From NCBI RefSeq assembly GCF_028201475.1, contig NZ_CP116383.1, positions 124,001 through 188,000 of the forward strand: a DNA stretch of 64,000 nt, read 5' to 3'. Source of the DNA: Vibrio sp. SCSIO 43137. Lineage in GTDB: Bacteria; Pseudomonadota; Gammaproteobacteria; Enterobacterales; Vibrionaceae. A program made the translations under genes and the position numbers. Below are positions 35,952 to 45,239 of this stretch, in pieces (the first letter of the stretch is position 1; every line of letters begins with the position of its first letter). Below the pieces are notes generated by a model, which was not told the origin of the DNA, ran no database searches, and worked only from the letters and a program-made list of their open reading frames with translations.

Positions 35952-37181
35952 TGTAGATTCAAGGGATCATAGCAACACCTTTTTCAATCATGTGCGATGG
36001 TGTTTTAAATTTCAATGTTTTCCGCGGGCGTTCATTTAATTGACATGCCACCTTATTAAGGGTTTCCTGCGAGTGCAGCGATAAATTAGTTTTTTTAGGG
36101 AAGTACTGTCTAATCAGGCTATTAGTATTCTCATTCGTTCCTCTTTGCCATGGGCATTGAGGGTCACAAAAATAAACGGGGATACCTATTTCCTTTGTCA
36201 GATCAGCGTGTTTAGCTAGTTCCATCCCTCTATCCCAAGTTAATGACTTTCGATATTCAGCAGGCATTTTTTTAAATACAGTTAATAACGCTGTATGGAC
36301 TGACTCGGCGTCTTTTCCTGCAAGTTTGAGGATGATTGTGAAGCGAGATTTTCTATCTACAAGAGTGGCGATATGTGTATTCTTTGAACCTGATACAAGA
36401 TCACCTTCCCAGTGACCTACTGACTTACGATTCTCAATGTTCTTGGAACGTTCATGTATGGACACACCGTTCACAATGCTCGTGAAACTTCTATCACCGC
36501 TTCGTCGATGATGTCGGCTGTGACGCATCGGCCTACCTCTGCGTAGATGCTGAGTGAAGGAGTGATGAATAATACTTTTGGCTCGGATATACATTGATTT
36601 ATAAATGGTTTCATGTGATATCTGCATGCTTTTTCTACGTGGATATTGAACTCTCAACCAACCTGATATTTGTTCGGGAGACCACTTCAGTTCAAGTTTT
36701 GATACGACAATCCCTCTGAGTTCAGTGTTGCGTTCTAAAGCTCCAAGCTTTGGACGTTTAGCCATACGTTTTGCTCGGTTGTCTGCATTAACAGCTTTGT
36801 AATAACGACGACCTCGGTTGCGTGCAACCTCTCTCGAAATTGTTGAAGGAGAGCGGTTTAGCATGCGAGCAATAGCTCGTAGCGACATTTTGGCAGATAG
36901 AGCAACTCTGATTTCCTCTCGTTCTTCCAGAGTTAAGTGTTGCTTGTTCCTTTTTCGTGTATTGGGTTTGATGCCCCCAGTTTCACGTAATGCTGTAAAT
37001 ACAGTACCTGGTGCTGCGTTTAATATTCGGCCAATATCGCTATATCCAGTACCTTGTTTCCATAAATTAAATACGAGATCTTTCTCTTCTTGAGTAAACG
37101 TACGTTTTGCTCGTTTCATCATTGGTGTCCATGCAAATCAGTATTTTAGTAAAACTGTTGCGATGACCAATTGAATCTACA
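35952..37181 (-). mobile_element. IS30-family insertion sequence
   Basis: The 1230-bp element has ends TGTAGATTCAAGGGATCAT (left) and the related TGTAGATTCAATTGGTCAT (right, complemented), flanked by GA on both sides. It holds one transposase gene on the minus strand. It lies inside orfA of the outer IS3 element. Confidence 0.9.
35959..37122 (-). CDS. IS30-family transposase
   Basis: This 387-residue transposase has two N-terminal HTH segments (RTFTQEEKDLVFNLWKQGTGYSDIGRIL and LTLEEREEIRVALSAKMSLRAIARMLNRSPSTISREVARN). The catalytic DDE set is in GHWEGDLVSGSKNTHIATLVDR, LTWDRGMELAKH and CDPQCPWQRGTNENTNSLIRQYFPK. It appears full length and could be active. The stop is close to the left inverted repeat. 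Confidence 0.93.
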   Translation of the reverse strand: MMKRAKRTFTQEEKDLVFNLWKQGTGYSDIGRILNAAPGTVFTALRETGGIKPNTRKRNKQHLTLEEREEIRVALSAKMSLRAIARMLNRSPSTISREVARNRGRRYYKAVNADNRAKRMAKRPKLGALERNTELRGIVVSKLELKWSPEQISGWLRVQYPRRKSMQISHETIYKSMYIRAKSIIHHSFTQHLRRGRPMRHSRHHRRSGDRSFTSIVNGVSIHERSKNIENRKSVGHWEGDLVSGSKNTHIATLVDRKSRFTIILKLAGKDAESVHTALLTVFKKMPAEYRKSLTWDRGMELAKHADLTKEIGIPVYFCDPQCPWQRGTNENTNSLIRQYFPKKTNLSLHSQETLNKVACQLNERPRKTLKFKTPSHMIEKGVAMIP

Positions 37182-37506
37182 GACGCCTTTTTTAAAATCT
37201 CCTTCTCCATGCGTAACTCTTTGACTTCCTTTCGAAGTCGTTTGAGTTCGTCACGTTCATCATCAGAAAGCTCTGTGCCTTCTAACTGAGATTCAAGCTT
37301 ATCTTTCCACTTATATAAAACCGTTGTTGTAACGCCAACCGCCTCAGCAGCTTGAGCGACTGTATAGCCCTGCTCTCGAACCAAAGCCACGGCCTCTTCT
37401 TTAAATTCTTTGGGGTAGCGCTTGTAAGCTCTTTTCTGAGTCATTATTCACCTCATTGATCTGACGAGTATTGTCTCTCAATTCAGTGTCCAGCTCCATT
37501 AGACCA

Positions 37507-37559
37507 GTACACTGCTGGCCAGTCAGGGTAAAGTAAACACTTAATCCATTAACCAAACT
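37507..37559. other. Short junction after the IS3 element
   Basis: Fifty-three bases between the IS3 end and the SGNH pseudogene. I see no IS1634 sequence here, which supports a deletion on this side. Confidence 0.3.
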
Positions 37560-38541
37560 CTAAATTACATCTTCATTTTTTAAACATCTAGCCATATCTT
37601 TAGTTCGTTTCTGAGCCCCTTCTTTGTTTAAGTGGTAATTGGAATTGAAAAAATAATTTACTTTATAAGCAAAGTCTTTTGGTTCACAGATAAAATTCAA
37701 CCCATTCTTTAACATTGTATATTTAAGTTTTTCTTGTGTATTATAGGTGCTTCTATTACTGTGAATTGTAGAAGGAAATGTGAAAAATACATTTATTTTC
37801 TTTTCCTCCATTTTTTTATAAAGTTATTGGTAGTTTCAAAAAAGTAATTACTAATGTTAGGAACTTTATAATTCGCGTATTTATATGTGTTTAGTATTTT
37901 ATTGGTAGTACCTATGCCTACATCCATATCATAGGTCTTGGTCAGTGATTTATATGTATATCCCAACCACTTACCTTTTATGTTCTTTTCTAATTCAGAA
38001 ACTTCAATTTCTCTATTAATTTTAGCTCCTCTGTTTTTATATGCAAACTGTTTAATCGGAATGTTTGATATTATCTTAATTCTGTCGATTAAAGAATGGC
38101 TAAAAAATAGCTATCGTTACCTCTTAGAAGTGTTTTTATATGATAATCCGTATAATCTCCATTCTTCTCATAATATCTGAACTCTAAAGGCATTATAATG
38201 ATATCGCCTTTTTTTGCAGTTTGTAAAATTCCATAATACAAGTAATCTAATCGATTGGCCGCATTATTACCGAAATTAATAACACTATATCCAGTAAGCC
38301 TTTCTAGGAGTTCACTGTTTAAACCGAAATTAGAATTTGAACCTGAGTTTATTATTATTCTTCTTTTGTTTTCATTTGTTAGCTTAGAGGCTCTAGAAAA
38401 CTTAAGCTTCATATTGTAGGCATCATATTCATTCACACCATATTCTCTTGAGCCAATAGACTCTTGCACAAAATGAAAATAGCTAAAAAATTGTGCTGTT
38501 ATTATTGACAAAAAAACAAATATTAATACTTTATATTTCAT
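37560..38541 (-). pseudogene. Frameshifted SGNH/AlgX-like acyltransferase partner
   Basis: Three pieces in different frames join to a protein of about 325 residues. The N-terminal 150 residues (38541 to 38089) start with a signal or anchor helix (KVLIFVFLSIITAQFFSYFHF), followed by IIINSGSNSNFGLNSELL, resembling the GSNS block of DltD/AlgX-type SGNH proteins. A middle piece reads DRIKIISNIPIKQFAYKN in another frame, and the C-terminus contains NSNYHLNKEGAQKRTKDMA, like the catalytic Asp/His end block. Frameshifts lie near 38100 (T-run) and 37805 (A-run). Very AT-rich. It overlaps the stop of the MBOAT gene by one base. Confidence 0.7.
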
Positions 38542-39967
38542 TAGAAATCAAAGTACAAAAATGTACTCTCCACATTATCGTAACCAAACTGAAACACGAT
38601 TGATAAAACAAAAAATACTGTGCAAGGTAGTAAGAGGGTTACTTCCTTTTCTATAGTAATAGTCTGCATACTTTTACGTTTTAAAATAGGAAAAAATAAA
38701 AGGAAAAACATAAATAGCAGAATGTTAGGGTATATAAATTCATTATTCCCATAAGAGAATTCTTTGTATACGCCAATAGTTGAATTTATAATATCAACCC
38801 ATTCTTTAGATGGTGTAAAGCCTCGATTTATACCAAACATAGAGCATACGATATTAGTAGCATCAGTCACATTTTCAGAACGAAATATCACCCATGTTAT
38901 TACAATAAAAATAAATGTTAAAAACCAAGAAACTAAAATCGGAAGTTTTATATTTGTTAGAGACCAAACTCTATGAGTAATCATAGCTATTCCATGTAAA
39001 GCCCCCCACAGTATGAAAGTCCAGTTAGCACCATGCCAGACTCCACTAACAAATGCAGTAATGAATACATTTACAAGAGTCATTATTAACCCTTTTCTAT
39101 TTCCTCCAAGGGGAATATATATATAAGACTTAAGCCAGTTGGAGAGTGTAATATGCCATCTACGCCAAAAATCTTGGATATTGCATGCTCGATACGGGTT
39201 ATTGAAGTTTGTTGGTAGCTTAATGTTAAACAATAACCCCAAACCAATAGCCATAGTTGCATAGCCTGAAAAGTCATAATATAGTTGGAATGTGTAAGAT
39301 AAAGCAGCTCCCCAAGCATCCCAAAAATAATAACTTATTGGCTTCGCTAAATCCGGAATCTACATATATAGCTAATGTATCTGCAATAACTACCTTTTTA
39401 AATAGTTCTAAAGAAAAAAGTAAAATCCCTTTATATATATTAGAGTAACTCAGTCTTGTTTTCTTGAACTGTGGCATCATTTCATGATGATGTACAATAG
39501 GGCCTGCAATCAGTTGTGAAAAAAAACCACAAACAAGGTATAATCAGTTAGACTATACCTCGAGCCGTACTTGTATGTATCAACAATAAATGCTATCTGT
39601 TGGAATGTAAAAAAGCTAATAGCTAGAGGAAGAACTATCCCTTGAGCTTCAAAGCCAAACTCAATTCTAATAAAACCAAAATATTTAAAGTAAAACAACA
39701 ATAGCAAATTAAAAATAACTGCGATATAAGTTAACACCTTCCTCATTTGATGTAATTTGTTTATAAAAACACTAAAAAAGAAGTTAAAAACTATAGATAT
39801 AAGTAAAATAGGAAGCAAGGAAACGTTCCAAGCAGAGTAAAAATACAAAGAAGATATTATAATATAATATTTTTAAAATCCACTTCCAAAAAAACATTCA
39901 CAAAATAATATCCAAAGAAAGCGATAGGTAGAAAAATAAATATAAATTCAAAAGAACTAAATATCAT
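38541..39967 (-). pseudogene. Frameshifted MBOAT-family O-acyltransferase (AlgI/DltB type)
   Basis: Four frame pieces join to a protein of about 470 residues. The start at 39965-39967 gives MIFSSFEFIFIFLPIAFFGYYF. The pieces then continue FYSAWNVSLLPILL, IVLPLAISFFTFQQIAFIVDTYK, QLIAGPIVHHHEMMPQF, FQLYYDFSGYATMAIGLG, FWRRWHITLSNWLKSYIYIPLGGNR and SGVWHGANWTFILWG with the conserved His. Frameshifts lie near 39860, near 39525 (a run of eight T) and near 39350. The family moves acyl groups across the membrane with an SGNH partner, as in alginate and teichoic acid acetylation. Either a dead gene or homopolymer sequencing errors. Confidence 0.8.
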
Positions 39968-40210
39968 TGCTTTATCTTCAAGTTGGTATCCAGTGTTCAA
40001 CTAGTACTTAGGTTTAAGCCATTGTAACAGAATTGAAATTATATTCTATAAGATATTTTTCACCAAGCCAAATTGTGGCTTTTTAACCCGACGGCAAGAA
40101 GTTTCGGTCTAATTCATTGTGCATTTCACCCCTTCAGTGACCTCTTCCCAAAAATTAAAACGATAACAAAGGTGATATTTCTAATACACTGGTAAAATGG
40201 AGGCCTCAAA
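39968..40210. other. Intergenic stretch before an IS remnant
   Basis: No gene or clear repeat is visible in this AT-rich stretch. It may hold the left end of the IS whose orfA start lies at 40211. Confidence 0.3.
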
Positions 40211-40401
40211 ATGAAAAAACGTTACACGGGAGAACAAATAATTAAAGCTATCAAACGCCGCGAAGTTGGCGCTAAAGTTGATGATATTTGTCACTACTTG
40301 CTTAATTCTTAAGCAACTTCTTTTTCTGGGTGCAGGTGAATTCTTACCCATTTACAACTAGTCACGGGTCTACGAGAGGCTGACCGATTCAAGGAATATA
40401 T
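40211..40401 (+). mobile_element. IS remnants: orfA start fused to the right end of another IS
   Basis: From 40211 the frame reads MKKRYTGEQIIKAIKRREVGAKVDD, the start of an IS3-type OrfA. At about 40280 it changes into TTGTCACTACTTGCTTA and AAGCAACTTCTTTTTCTGGGT, which corresponds to the complement of the right end of the IS at 34038-35676. Only this short end piece remains. It sits just beyond the 3' end of the dehydratase gene. Confidence 0.65.
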
Positions 40402-42282
40402 TTAAATTGCTTCTTCTGCGTTATATCCTGTGGGGGCTTCTAGTAGGATTTCTTTAATGCATTCAACATCAAAATCATGACAGCAAATATCTAACTGCTC
40501 TAATATCGGTGTCATCTCTTCCCAGTTTAGTCTTTCTTCATTAGCTGTCATGATCTTTTTGTGATCTGTTCCTTCTACATTTTCGCCAATCAGTAGCTCT
40601 TCATAGAGTTTTTCGCCGGGACGTAGGCCGATAAACTGTATTTCAATATTAGCTTCGCTTTCCATTATTCCGCTTTCTTCTTCTACGCTTCTTAGACCCA
40701 TCAAGTTAATCATTCGCTTTGCCAGATCAAGAATTTTTACAGGATCTCCCATATCTAATACACATACTTGCCCATTATTTCCCATAGCACCCGCCTGAAT
40801 CACTAACTGAGCAGCTTCAGGAATGAGCATAAAATAACGGGTGATATCTGGATGTGTGACAGTAACTGGGCCACCGTCCTTAATCTGTTGTTTGAATAAT
40901 GGTACCACTGAACCGGAAGAACCTAATACGTTTCCAAATCGCACCATAGTAAAAGTGGTTTGAGTATTGTTACCAGCAAGAGCTTGCAAGACAAGCTCTG
41001 CCATTCTTTTGCTAGCCCCCATAATGTTAGTAGGGCGTACGGCTTTATCTGTCGATATTAGTGTGAAATCACTCACCCCTGCTTCTATAGCAGCTTGTGC
41101 AGTAGCCAATGTACCAAATACGTTATTACGAATCCCTTCAATAATGTTACTTTCCACTAAAGGGACATGCTTGTAGGCCGCAGCGTGGTATACAGTTTGC
41201 ACCTGATAAGCTTCCATGAGTTTTTGTACGCGGTTTTGCCGCTGTACGGAGCCTAATGCAGCTACAATAGTTGTGTTTAGTTCTAAATTGTTTTTTATTT
41301 TGTTAAGTTCTTGATCAATTTTGTATAAATTGAACTCATTGAGCTCAAACAAAACTAAGTGCTTTGGGTTTTGTACCAAGATTTGTCTGCATAATTCAGA
41401 GCCGATAGAACCGCCAGCACCTGTTACCATAACGTTTTTTTGAGTTATATTTTTGGATAAAAGTTCTTTATTTGGTTCTACTGGTGCTCTGCCGAGCAAA
41501 TCGGCTATGTCCAGATCCCGGATTTCTGATACTTCGGCTTTACCAGTTGCGATGTCTTCAACTGATGGCACCGATTGCACTTCAATAGGCCATGATGAAA
41601 TTTTCTCTACTAGTCTTAAACGGGCTTCTTTTGGAATATTATTAATAGCAAGTAGCAATTTTACTGGAGAGTATAAAGATTGAAGTTTTTCGAAGCTGTC
41701 ACTGTGATGGACGTTTATACCGAATAAGATCTCTCCGGATTTTTTGATATCATCATCCAGTATTGCGACCGGGTGATATTCATTTCCTTGCATCAATGCA
41801 TAGGTCAACTCTCGACCCGTTGATCCGGCTCCATATATAAAAACGTTCGGCTTCTGTTTTTTATAGTAGTGATAATAAATGCTACGTACTGCAACCCTTG
41901 GTCCTCCCAAAGTAATAACCGCCAGGCCAGCATAAATAAACGGAACACTTCTTGGAATAAATGAGTGAAAGAAAAAACCACTTAAAGCAAGCGTGAGTGT
42001 AGATATCAAAACCGAAAGAAAGATGTGCCCTAAGGCAGGAAATGTCATATATCTTAAGATTGCACGATACATCCCCAATCGAATAAAACAAAGGATTGTG
42101 ATTGAAACAGTAAGTACTAGACTTAACATTTCGTTGTAACTTACATCGAAGGTATGTGTATTTAACCTGATGGCTATAGCAAGATAAAGGGACAAGATAA
42201 TGGCAAAAACGTCATAAATAATGCTTATTAGACGTTTATTACTTCTTGAAGTATTTAGTAGCCATTGAAGAGGAGGTATCAT
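40402..42282 (-). CDS. Membrane UDP-sugar 4,6-dehydratase, WbpM/FlaA1 type
   Basis: The 626-residue protein has four or five N-terminal membrane helices (about 1-130), a linker Rossmann region GAGSTGRELTYALMQ near 151 and the SDR domain after 280: VMVTGAGGSIGSELCRQIL, TVYHAAAYKHVPLVESN, STDKAVRPTNIMGASKRMAEL, VRFGNVLGSSGSVVPLF and FIGLRPGEKLYEELL. Members turn UDP-GlcNAc into the 4-keto-6-deoxy sugar used for UDP-QuiNAc, UDP-FucNAc and related sugars. It faces away from the reductase and transferase at 42418 and 43409, with a 135-base divergent gap. The two should work together. Confidence 0.93.
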   Translation of the reverse strand: MIPPLQWLLNTSRSNKRLISIIYDVFAIILSLYLAIAIRLNTHTFDVSYNEMLSLVLTVSITILCFIRLGMYRAILRYMTFPALGHIFLSVLISTLTLALSGFFFHSFIPRSVPFIYAGLAVITLGGPRVAVRSIYYHYYKKQKPNVFIYGAGSTGRELTYALMQGNEYHPVAILDDDIKKSGEILFGINVHHSDSFEKLQSLYSPVKLLLAINNIPKEARLRLVEKISSWPIEVQSVPSVEDIATGKAEVSEIRDLDIADLLGRAPVEPNKELLSKNITQKNVMVTGAGGSIGSELCRQILVQNPKHLVLFELNEFNLYKIDQELNKIKNNLELNTTIVAALGSVQRQNRVQKLMEAYQVQTVYHAAAYKHVPLVESNIIEGIRNNVFGTLATAQAAIEAGVSDFTLISTDKAVRPTNIMGASKRMAELVLQALAGNNTQTTFTMVRFGNVLGSSGSVVPLFKQQIKDGGPVTVTHPDITRYFMLIPEAAQLVIQAGAMGNNGQVCVLDMGDPVKILDLAKRMINLMGLRSVEEESGIMESEANIEIQFIGLRPGEKLYEELLIGENVEGTDHKKIMTANEERLNWEEMTPILEQLDICCHDFDVECIKEILLEAPTGYNAEEAI

Positions 42283-42417
42283 TTAAAGCCTGATTAATTT
42301 AGTGATTAATAATTATCGGCAGTATTGTAGTATTCTTGAGATTAACATACCAGATAAAGCCGGAAAGTTTCGGGTAAAATGCGTTCTAACATAATTTAGC
42401 TATTTATAGAGGTAAGA

Positions 42418-43374
42418 GTGGCAATACTGATCACAGGAAGTTCTGGCTTTGTAGGGCAAAGATTAGTGGCAATAGCTTGTGAGAAAGGGATTGAATGTAA
42501 AGGCGTTGTGCGTACATCAACCAACTCTGCAATGAAACACGAGTCACGATATGTAACATGTTCTGTTGGTGATATATCGGGGATAACAGACTGGACAGTT
42601 GCTTTGCAAGGGGTTGATACAATTGTGCATTGTGCAGCAAAAGTTCATCAGATGAACGAACAAAACCAATTCGAGAAATATAAAGAGGTTAATGCTCTTG
42701 GAACACTTAATCTGGCCTCTCAGGCAGCTCAGAAAGGTGTCAAACGATTTGTTTTTCTTAGTACTATAAAAGTAAATGGTGAGTATTCAAAGCCAATGAA
42801 ACCTTTTTCTAATACTATTGGTAATGTACCAACCGAGCCCTATGCATTGAGTAAGTATGAGGCTGAAATAGGGCTTCATAAAATAGCAGAAGAAACAGGA
42901 TTAGAGGTGGTTATTATCAGGCCTCCATTGGTTTATGGTGAAGGGGTGAAAGCCAACTTTTTGAGTTTGATGAACTTGGCTCATAAAGGTTTACCGTTGC
43001 CGCTTGGGGCGATAAACAACAAACGTAGTATAGTATTTCGGGATAACTTAATTGATTTGATTTTGTTGTGTTGCCATAGTGAGAAAGCAAAAGGGCAAAC
43101 CTTCTTAGTTTCAGATGGAGAGGATATTTCAACTACCCAATTAATTAGACTGATAGCAGAAGCAATGCATAAAAATGCTCTTTTGTTTCCAGTCCCAAAT
43201 CGGTTAATAGAGCTGCTGACTAAGGCTATTGGCAAGCCCGAAATATATCAAAGAGTTTATGGTGACCTGCAACTAAGTATTTCACATACACGTGAGGTTT
43301 TGGAATGGGAGCCTCCAATATCCATGGAAGAAGGGATCAGAAGAACAGTAAATGCTTTTTTGCCTAGTAAGTAG
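42418..43374 (+). CDS. NAD-dependent epimerase/reductase (WbpV-like SDR)
   Basis: This 318-residue SDR starts with GTG after AGAGGT. It has ILITGSSGFVGQRLVAIA, VHCAAKVHQMNEQNQFEKYKEVN, the catalytic STIKVNGE and YALSKYEAEIGLHK, and RPPLVYGEGVKANFLSLM. The KVHQM..N pattern is typical of reductases next to WbpM that form UDP-N-acetyl-D-quinovosamine. It may also be a 4-epimerase; I favour the reductase role because a small initiating transferase follows. Confidence 0.8.
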   Translation: MAILITGSSGFVGQRLVAIACEKGIECKGVVRTSTNSAMKHESRYVTCSVGDISGITDWTVALQGVDTIVHCAAKVHQMNEQNQFEKYKEVNALGTLNLASQAAQKGVKRFVFLSTIKVNGEYSKPMKPFSNTIGNVPTEPYALSKYEAEIGLHKIAEETGLEVVIIRPPLVYGEGVKANFLSLMNLAHKGLPLPLGAINNKRSIVFRDNLIDLILLCCHSEKAKGQTFLVSDGEDISTTQLIRLIAEAMHKNALLFPVPNRLIELLTKAIGKPEIYQRVYGDLQLSISHTREVLEWEPPISMEEGIRRTVNAFLPSK

Positions 43375-43408
43375 TTGTTTTAAATTTATATAAAGTTGGT
43401 AACCATTT

Positions 43409-43957
43409 GTGATTCGAGTATTTGATTTTTTCTTTGCATTTTTGGGGCTCGTTTTTTTGTGGCCAGTGCTGATGGTTGTTTGGATTATTGGGTATTTTGA
43501 CACGGGTTCACCAGTATTCATGCAGACTCGCGTGGGGCGGTATCAAAAGCCATTTACGCTTATTAAATTTCGAACCATGCCTGTCGAAACAAAATCAGTC
43601 GCTACTCATTTAGTTAGCTTATCTTCTGTGACTAGGATGGGGGCGTTTCTTCGTAAAACTAAGTTGGATGAATTGCCTCAGTTGATTAATGTAGTTAAGG
43701 GTGAGATGAGTTTGGTTGGTCCACGTCCTTGTCTTTACAATCAAGTAGAGTTAATCAAAGAACGTCAACAAAGAGGCGTGTTTGATGTTCCGCCTGGTAT
43801 TACGGGGTTAGCTCAGGTTAATGAAATAGATATGTCTACACCAGCTAAGCTTGCTAAATGGGACCAGAAAATGATCCAAACGCTCACTGTCAAAAATTAT
43901 TTTTCTTATATTATTGCAACAGTTACCGGCAAAGGTTCTGGTGATCGTGTCCGTTAG
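43409..43957 (+). CDS. Small initiating sugar-1-phosphate transferase (PglC/WbpL-like)
   Basis: This 182-residue protein of the minimal bacterial sugar transferase kind starts with GTG. A single N-terminal re-entrant or membrane helix (FFFAFLGLVFLWPVLMVVWIIGYF) is followed by the catalytic core FTLIKFRTMP, KTKLDELPQLINVVKGEMSLVGPRP (DE pair) and PPGITGLAQVN. It would transfer a phospho-amino-deoxysugar to undecaprenyl phosphate at the inner face of the membrane and so starts glycan assembly. It lies 34 bases after the reductase. Confidence 0.9.
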   Translation: MIRVFDFFFAFLGLVFLWPVLMVVWIIGYFDTGSPVFMQTRVGRYQKPFTLIKFRTMPVETKSVATHLVSLSSVTRMGAFLRKTKLDELPQLINVVKGEMSLVGPRPCLYNQVELIKERQQRGVFDVPPGITGLAQVNEIDMSTPAKLAKWDQKMIQTLTVKNYFSYIIATVTGKGSGDRVR

Positions 43958-43999
43958 TTTAGTATTATTCGTATTGAAGAGTTTAATAAGGTTAAAAAA

Positions 44000-45166
44000 A
44001 TGAAAATCGCGATTGCGGGTACGGGTTATGTAGGGCTGTCTAATGCAATGTTGTTGGCGCAGAACCACGAAGTGGTCGCCGTTGATATCATTGCTGAAAA
44101 AGTAGAATTACTAAATAGCAAAAAGTCACCTATTTTAGATGCCGAGATAGAATTGTTCTTAGCTGAAAAAGAGCTTAACTTTACTGCTACATTGGATAAA
44201 AAGCTGGCATATCAAGGTGCCGAATATGTAGTGATTGCAACGCCTACAGACTATGACCCTGTGACTAACTACTTTAATACCTCTTCTGTTGAAGCGGTAA
44301 TTAAAGATGTTGTGGAAATCAACCCTGATGCAGTGATGGTGATTAAATCAACAGTTCCTGTGGGGTATACAGAACGCGTTAGGCAAGAGTTAAGCTGCGA
44401 CAATCTTATTTTCTCTCCGGAATTCTTACGTGAAGGGCGGGCACTGTACGACAATCTTTATCCGTCTCGGATTATCATTGGTGAACTGAGTGAACGGGCA
44501 AAGGTTTTTGCTGATTTGCTTGTAGAAGGCGCAGAAAAAGAAGATATTGAAGTACTGTTTACTGACTCAACAGAAGCGGAAGCAGTTAAGTTGTTCTCCA
44601 ATACATACTTGGCTATGCGTGTTGCTTACTTCAATGAGCTGGACTCTTACGCTGAAGCGCATGGTCTAGACTCCCGTCAGATTATTGAAGGAGTTGGCTT
44701 AGATCCCCGTATTGGTAGCCACTACAATAACCCCTCATTTGGTTATGGCGGTTACTGTCTGCCGAAAGATACCAAACAGCTTTTAGCTAACTATCAGGAA
44801 GTGCCGAACAATATTATCGGAGCTATCGTTGATGCTAACCGTACCCGTAAAGACTTTATTGCTGATTCGATCATCAAACGTCAGCCAAAGGTGGTTGGAA
44901 TTTACCGTTTGATAATGAAAGCAGGTTCGGATAATTTCAGGGCATCTTCGATTCAGGGTATTATGAAACGATTGAAAGCGAAAGGTATCGAAGTTGTTGT
45001 TTATGAGCCGGTACTGAAAGAAGAGCACTTCTTCCACTCGAAAGTGATTGCTGATTTGGAAGAGTTTAAGGCTTTGTCAGATGTGATTGTTTCTAACCGA
45101 ATGGTGGATGAAATCCGTGATGTAGAAAGTAAGGTTTATACACGGGATCTTTTTGGTTCTGATTAA
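44000..45166 (+). CDS. ugd: UDP-glucose 6-dehydrogenase
   Basis: This 388-residue protein has the typical [22 protein letters not shown] site, [15 protein letters not shown] [36 protein letters not shown] and the catalytic Cys in [16 protein letters not shown]. It oxidises UDP-glucose to UDP-glucuronate. No GlcA-specific epimerase or decarboxylase gene follows in the window. The ugd transcript would end in a terminator now split by the IS at 45209. Confidence 0.95.
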   Translation: MKIAIAGTGYVGLSNAMLLAQNHEVVAVDIIAEKVELLNSKKSPILDAEIELFLAEKELNFTATLDKKLAYQGAEYVVIATPTDYDPVTNYFNTSSVEAVIKDVVEINPDAVMVIKSTVPVGYTERVRQELSCDNLIFSPEFLREGRALYDNLYPSRIIIGELSERAKVFADLLVEGAEKEDIEVLFTDSTEAEAVKLFSNTYLAMRVAYFNELDSYAEAHGLDSRQIIEGVGLDPRIGSHYNNPSFGYGGYCLPKDTKQLLANYQEVPNNIIGAIVDANRTRKDFIADSIIKRQPKVVGIYRLIMKAGSDNFRASSIQGIMKRLKAKGIEVVVYEPVLKEEHFFHSKVIADLEEFKALSDVIVSNRMVDEIRDVESKVYTRDLFGSD

Positions 45167-45239
45167 TTTATAATTTACTTAGTATCCCACCTTAAAAGGC
45201 GGTAACGTTGAAGTGACCCCATAAAGTTGGACATTTCTG

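Larger units (their letters stand above)
35922..37444 (-). pseudogene. IS3 orfA, interrupted by an IS30 element
   Basis: The start at 37444 reads KRYPKEFKEEAVALVREQGYTVAQAAEAVGVTTTVLYKWKDKL and the leucine-rich coil KRLRKEVKELRMEKEILKKAS. At 37181 the IS30 element intervenes. Beyond it (35951) the frame continues as AFFAKEMK and a stop at 35922, which joins to give KKASAFFAKEMK, the usual IS3 OrfA end. The 2-bp GA repeat and this joined frame show a simple insertion. Confidence 0.88.
33406..37506 (-). mobile_element. IS3-family element carrying two nested insertion sequences
   Basis: Ends both read TGGTC...GGACACT (left 33406-33427, right as its complement ending at 37506). Removing the inner elements (34038-35676 plus a 5-bp repeat, 35952-37181 plus a 2-bp repeat) leaves about 1225 bases, the expected size for an IS3 element with orfA and orfB on the minus strand. 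The outer element has no matching target duplication, in line with a deletion on its right side. orfB also has an amber codon. The element is dead. Confidence 0.85.
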
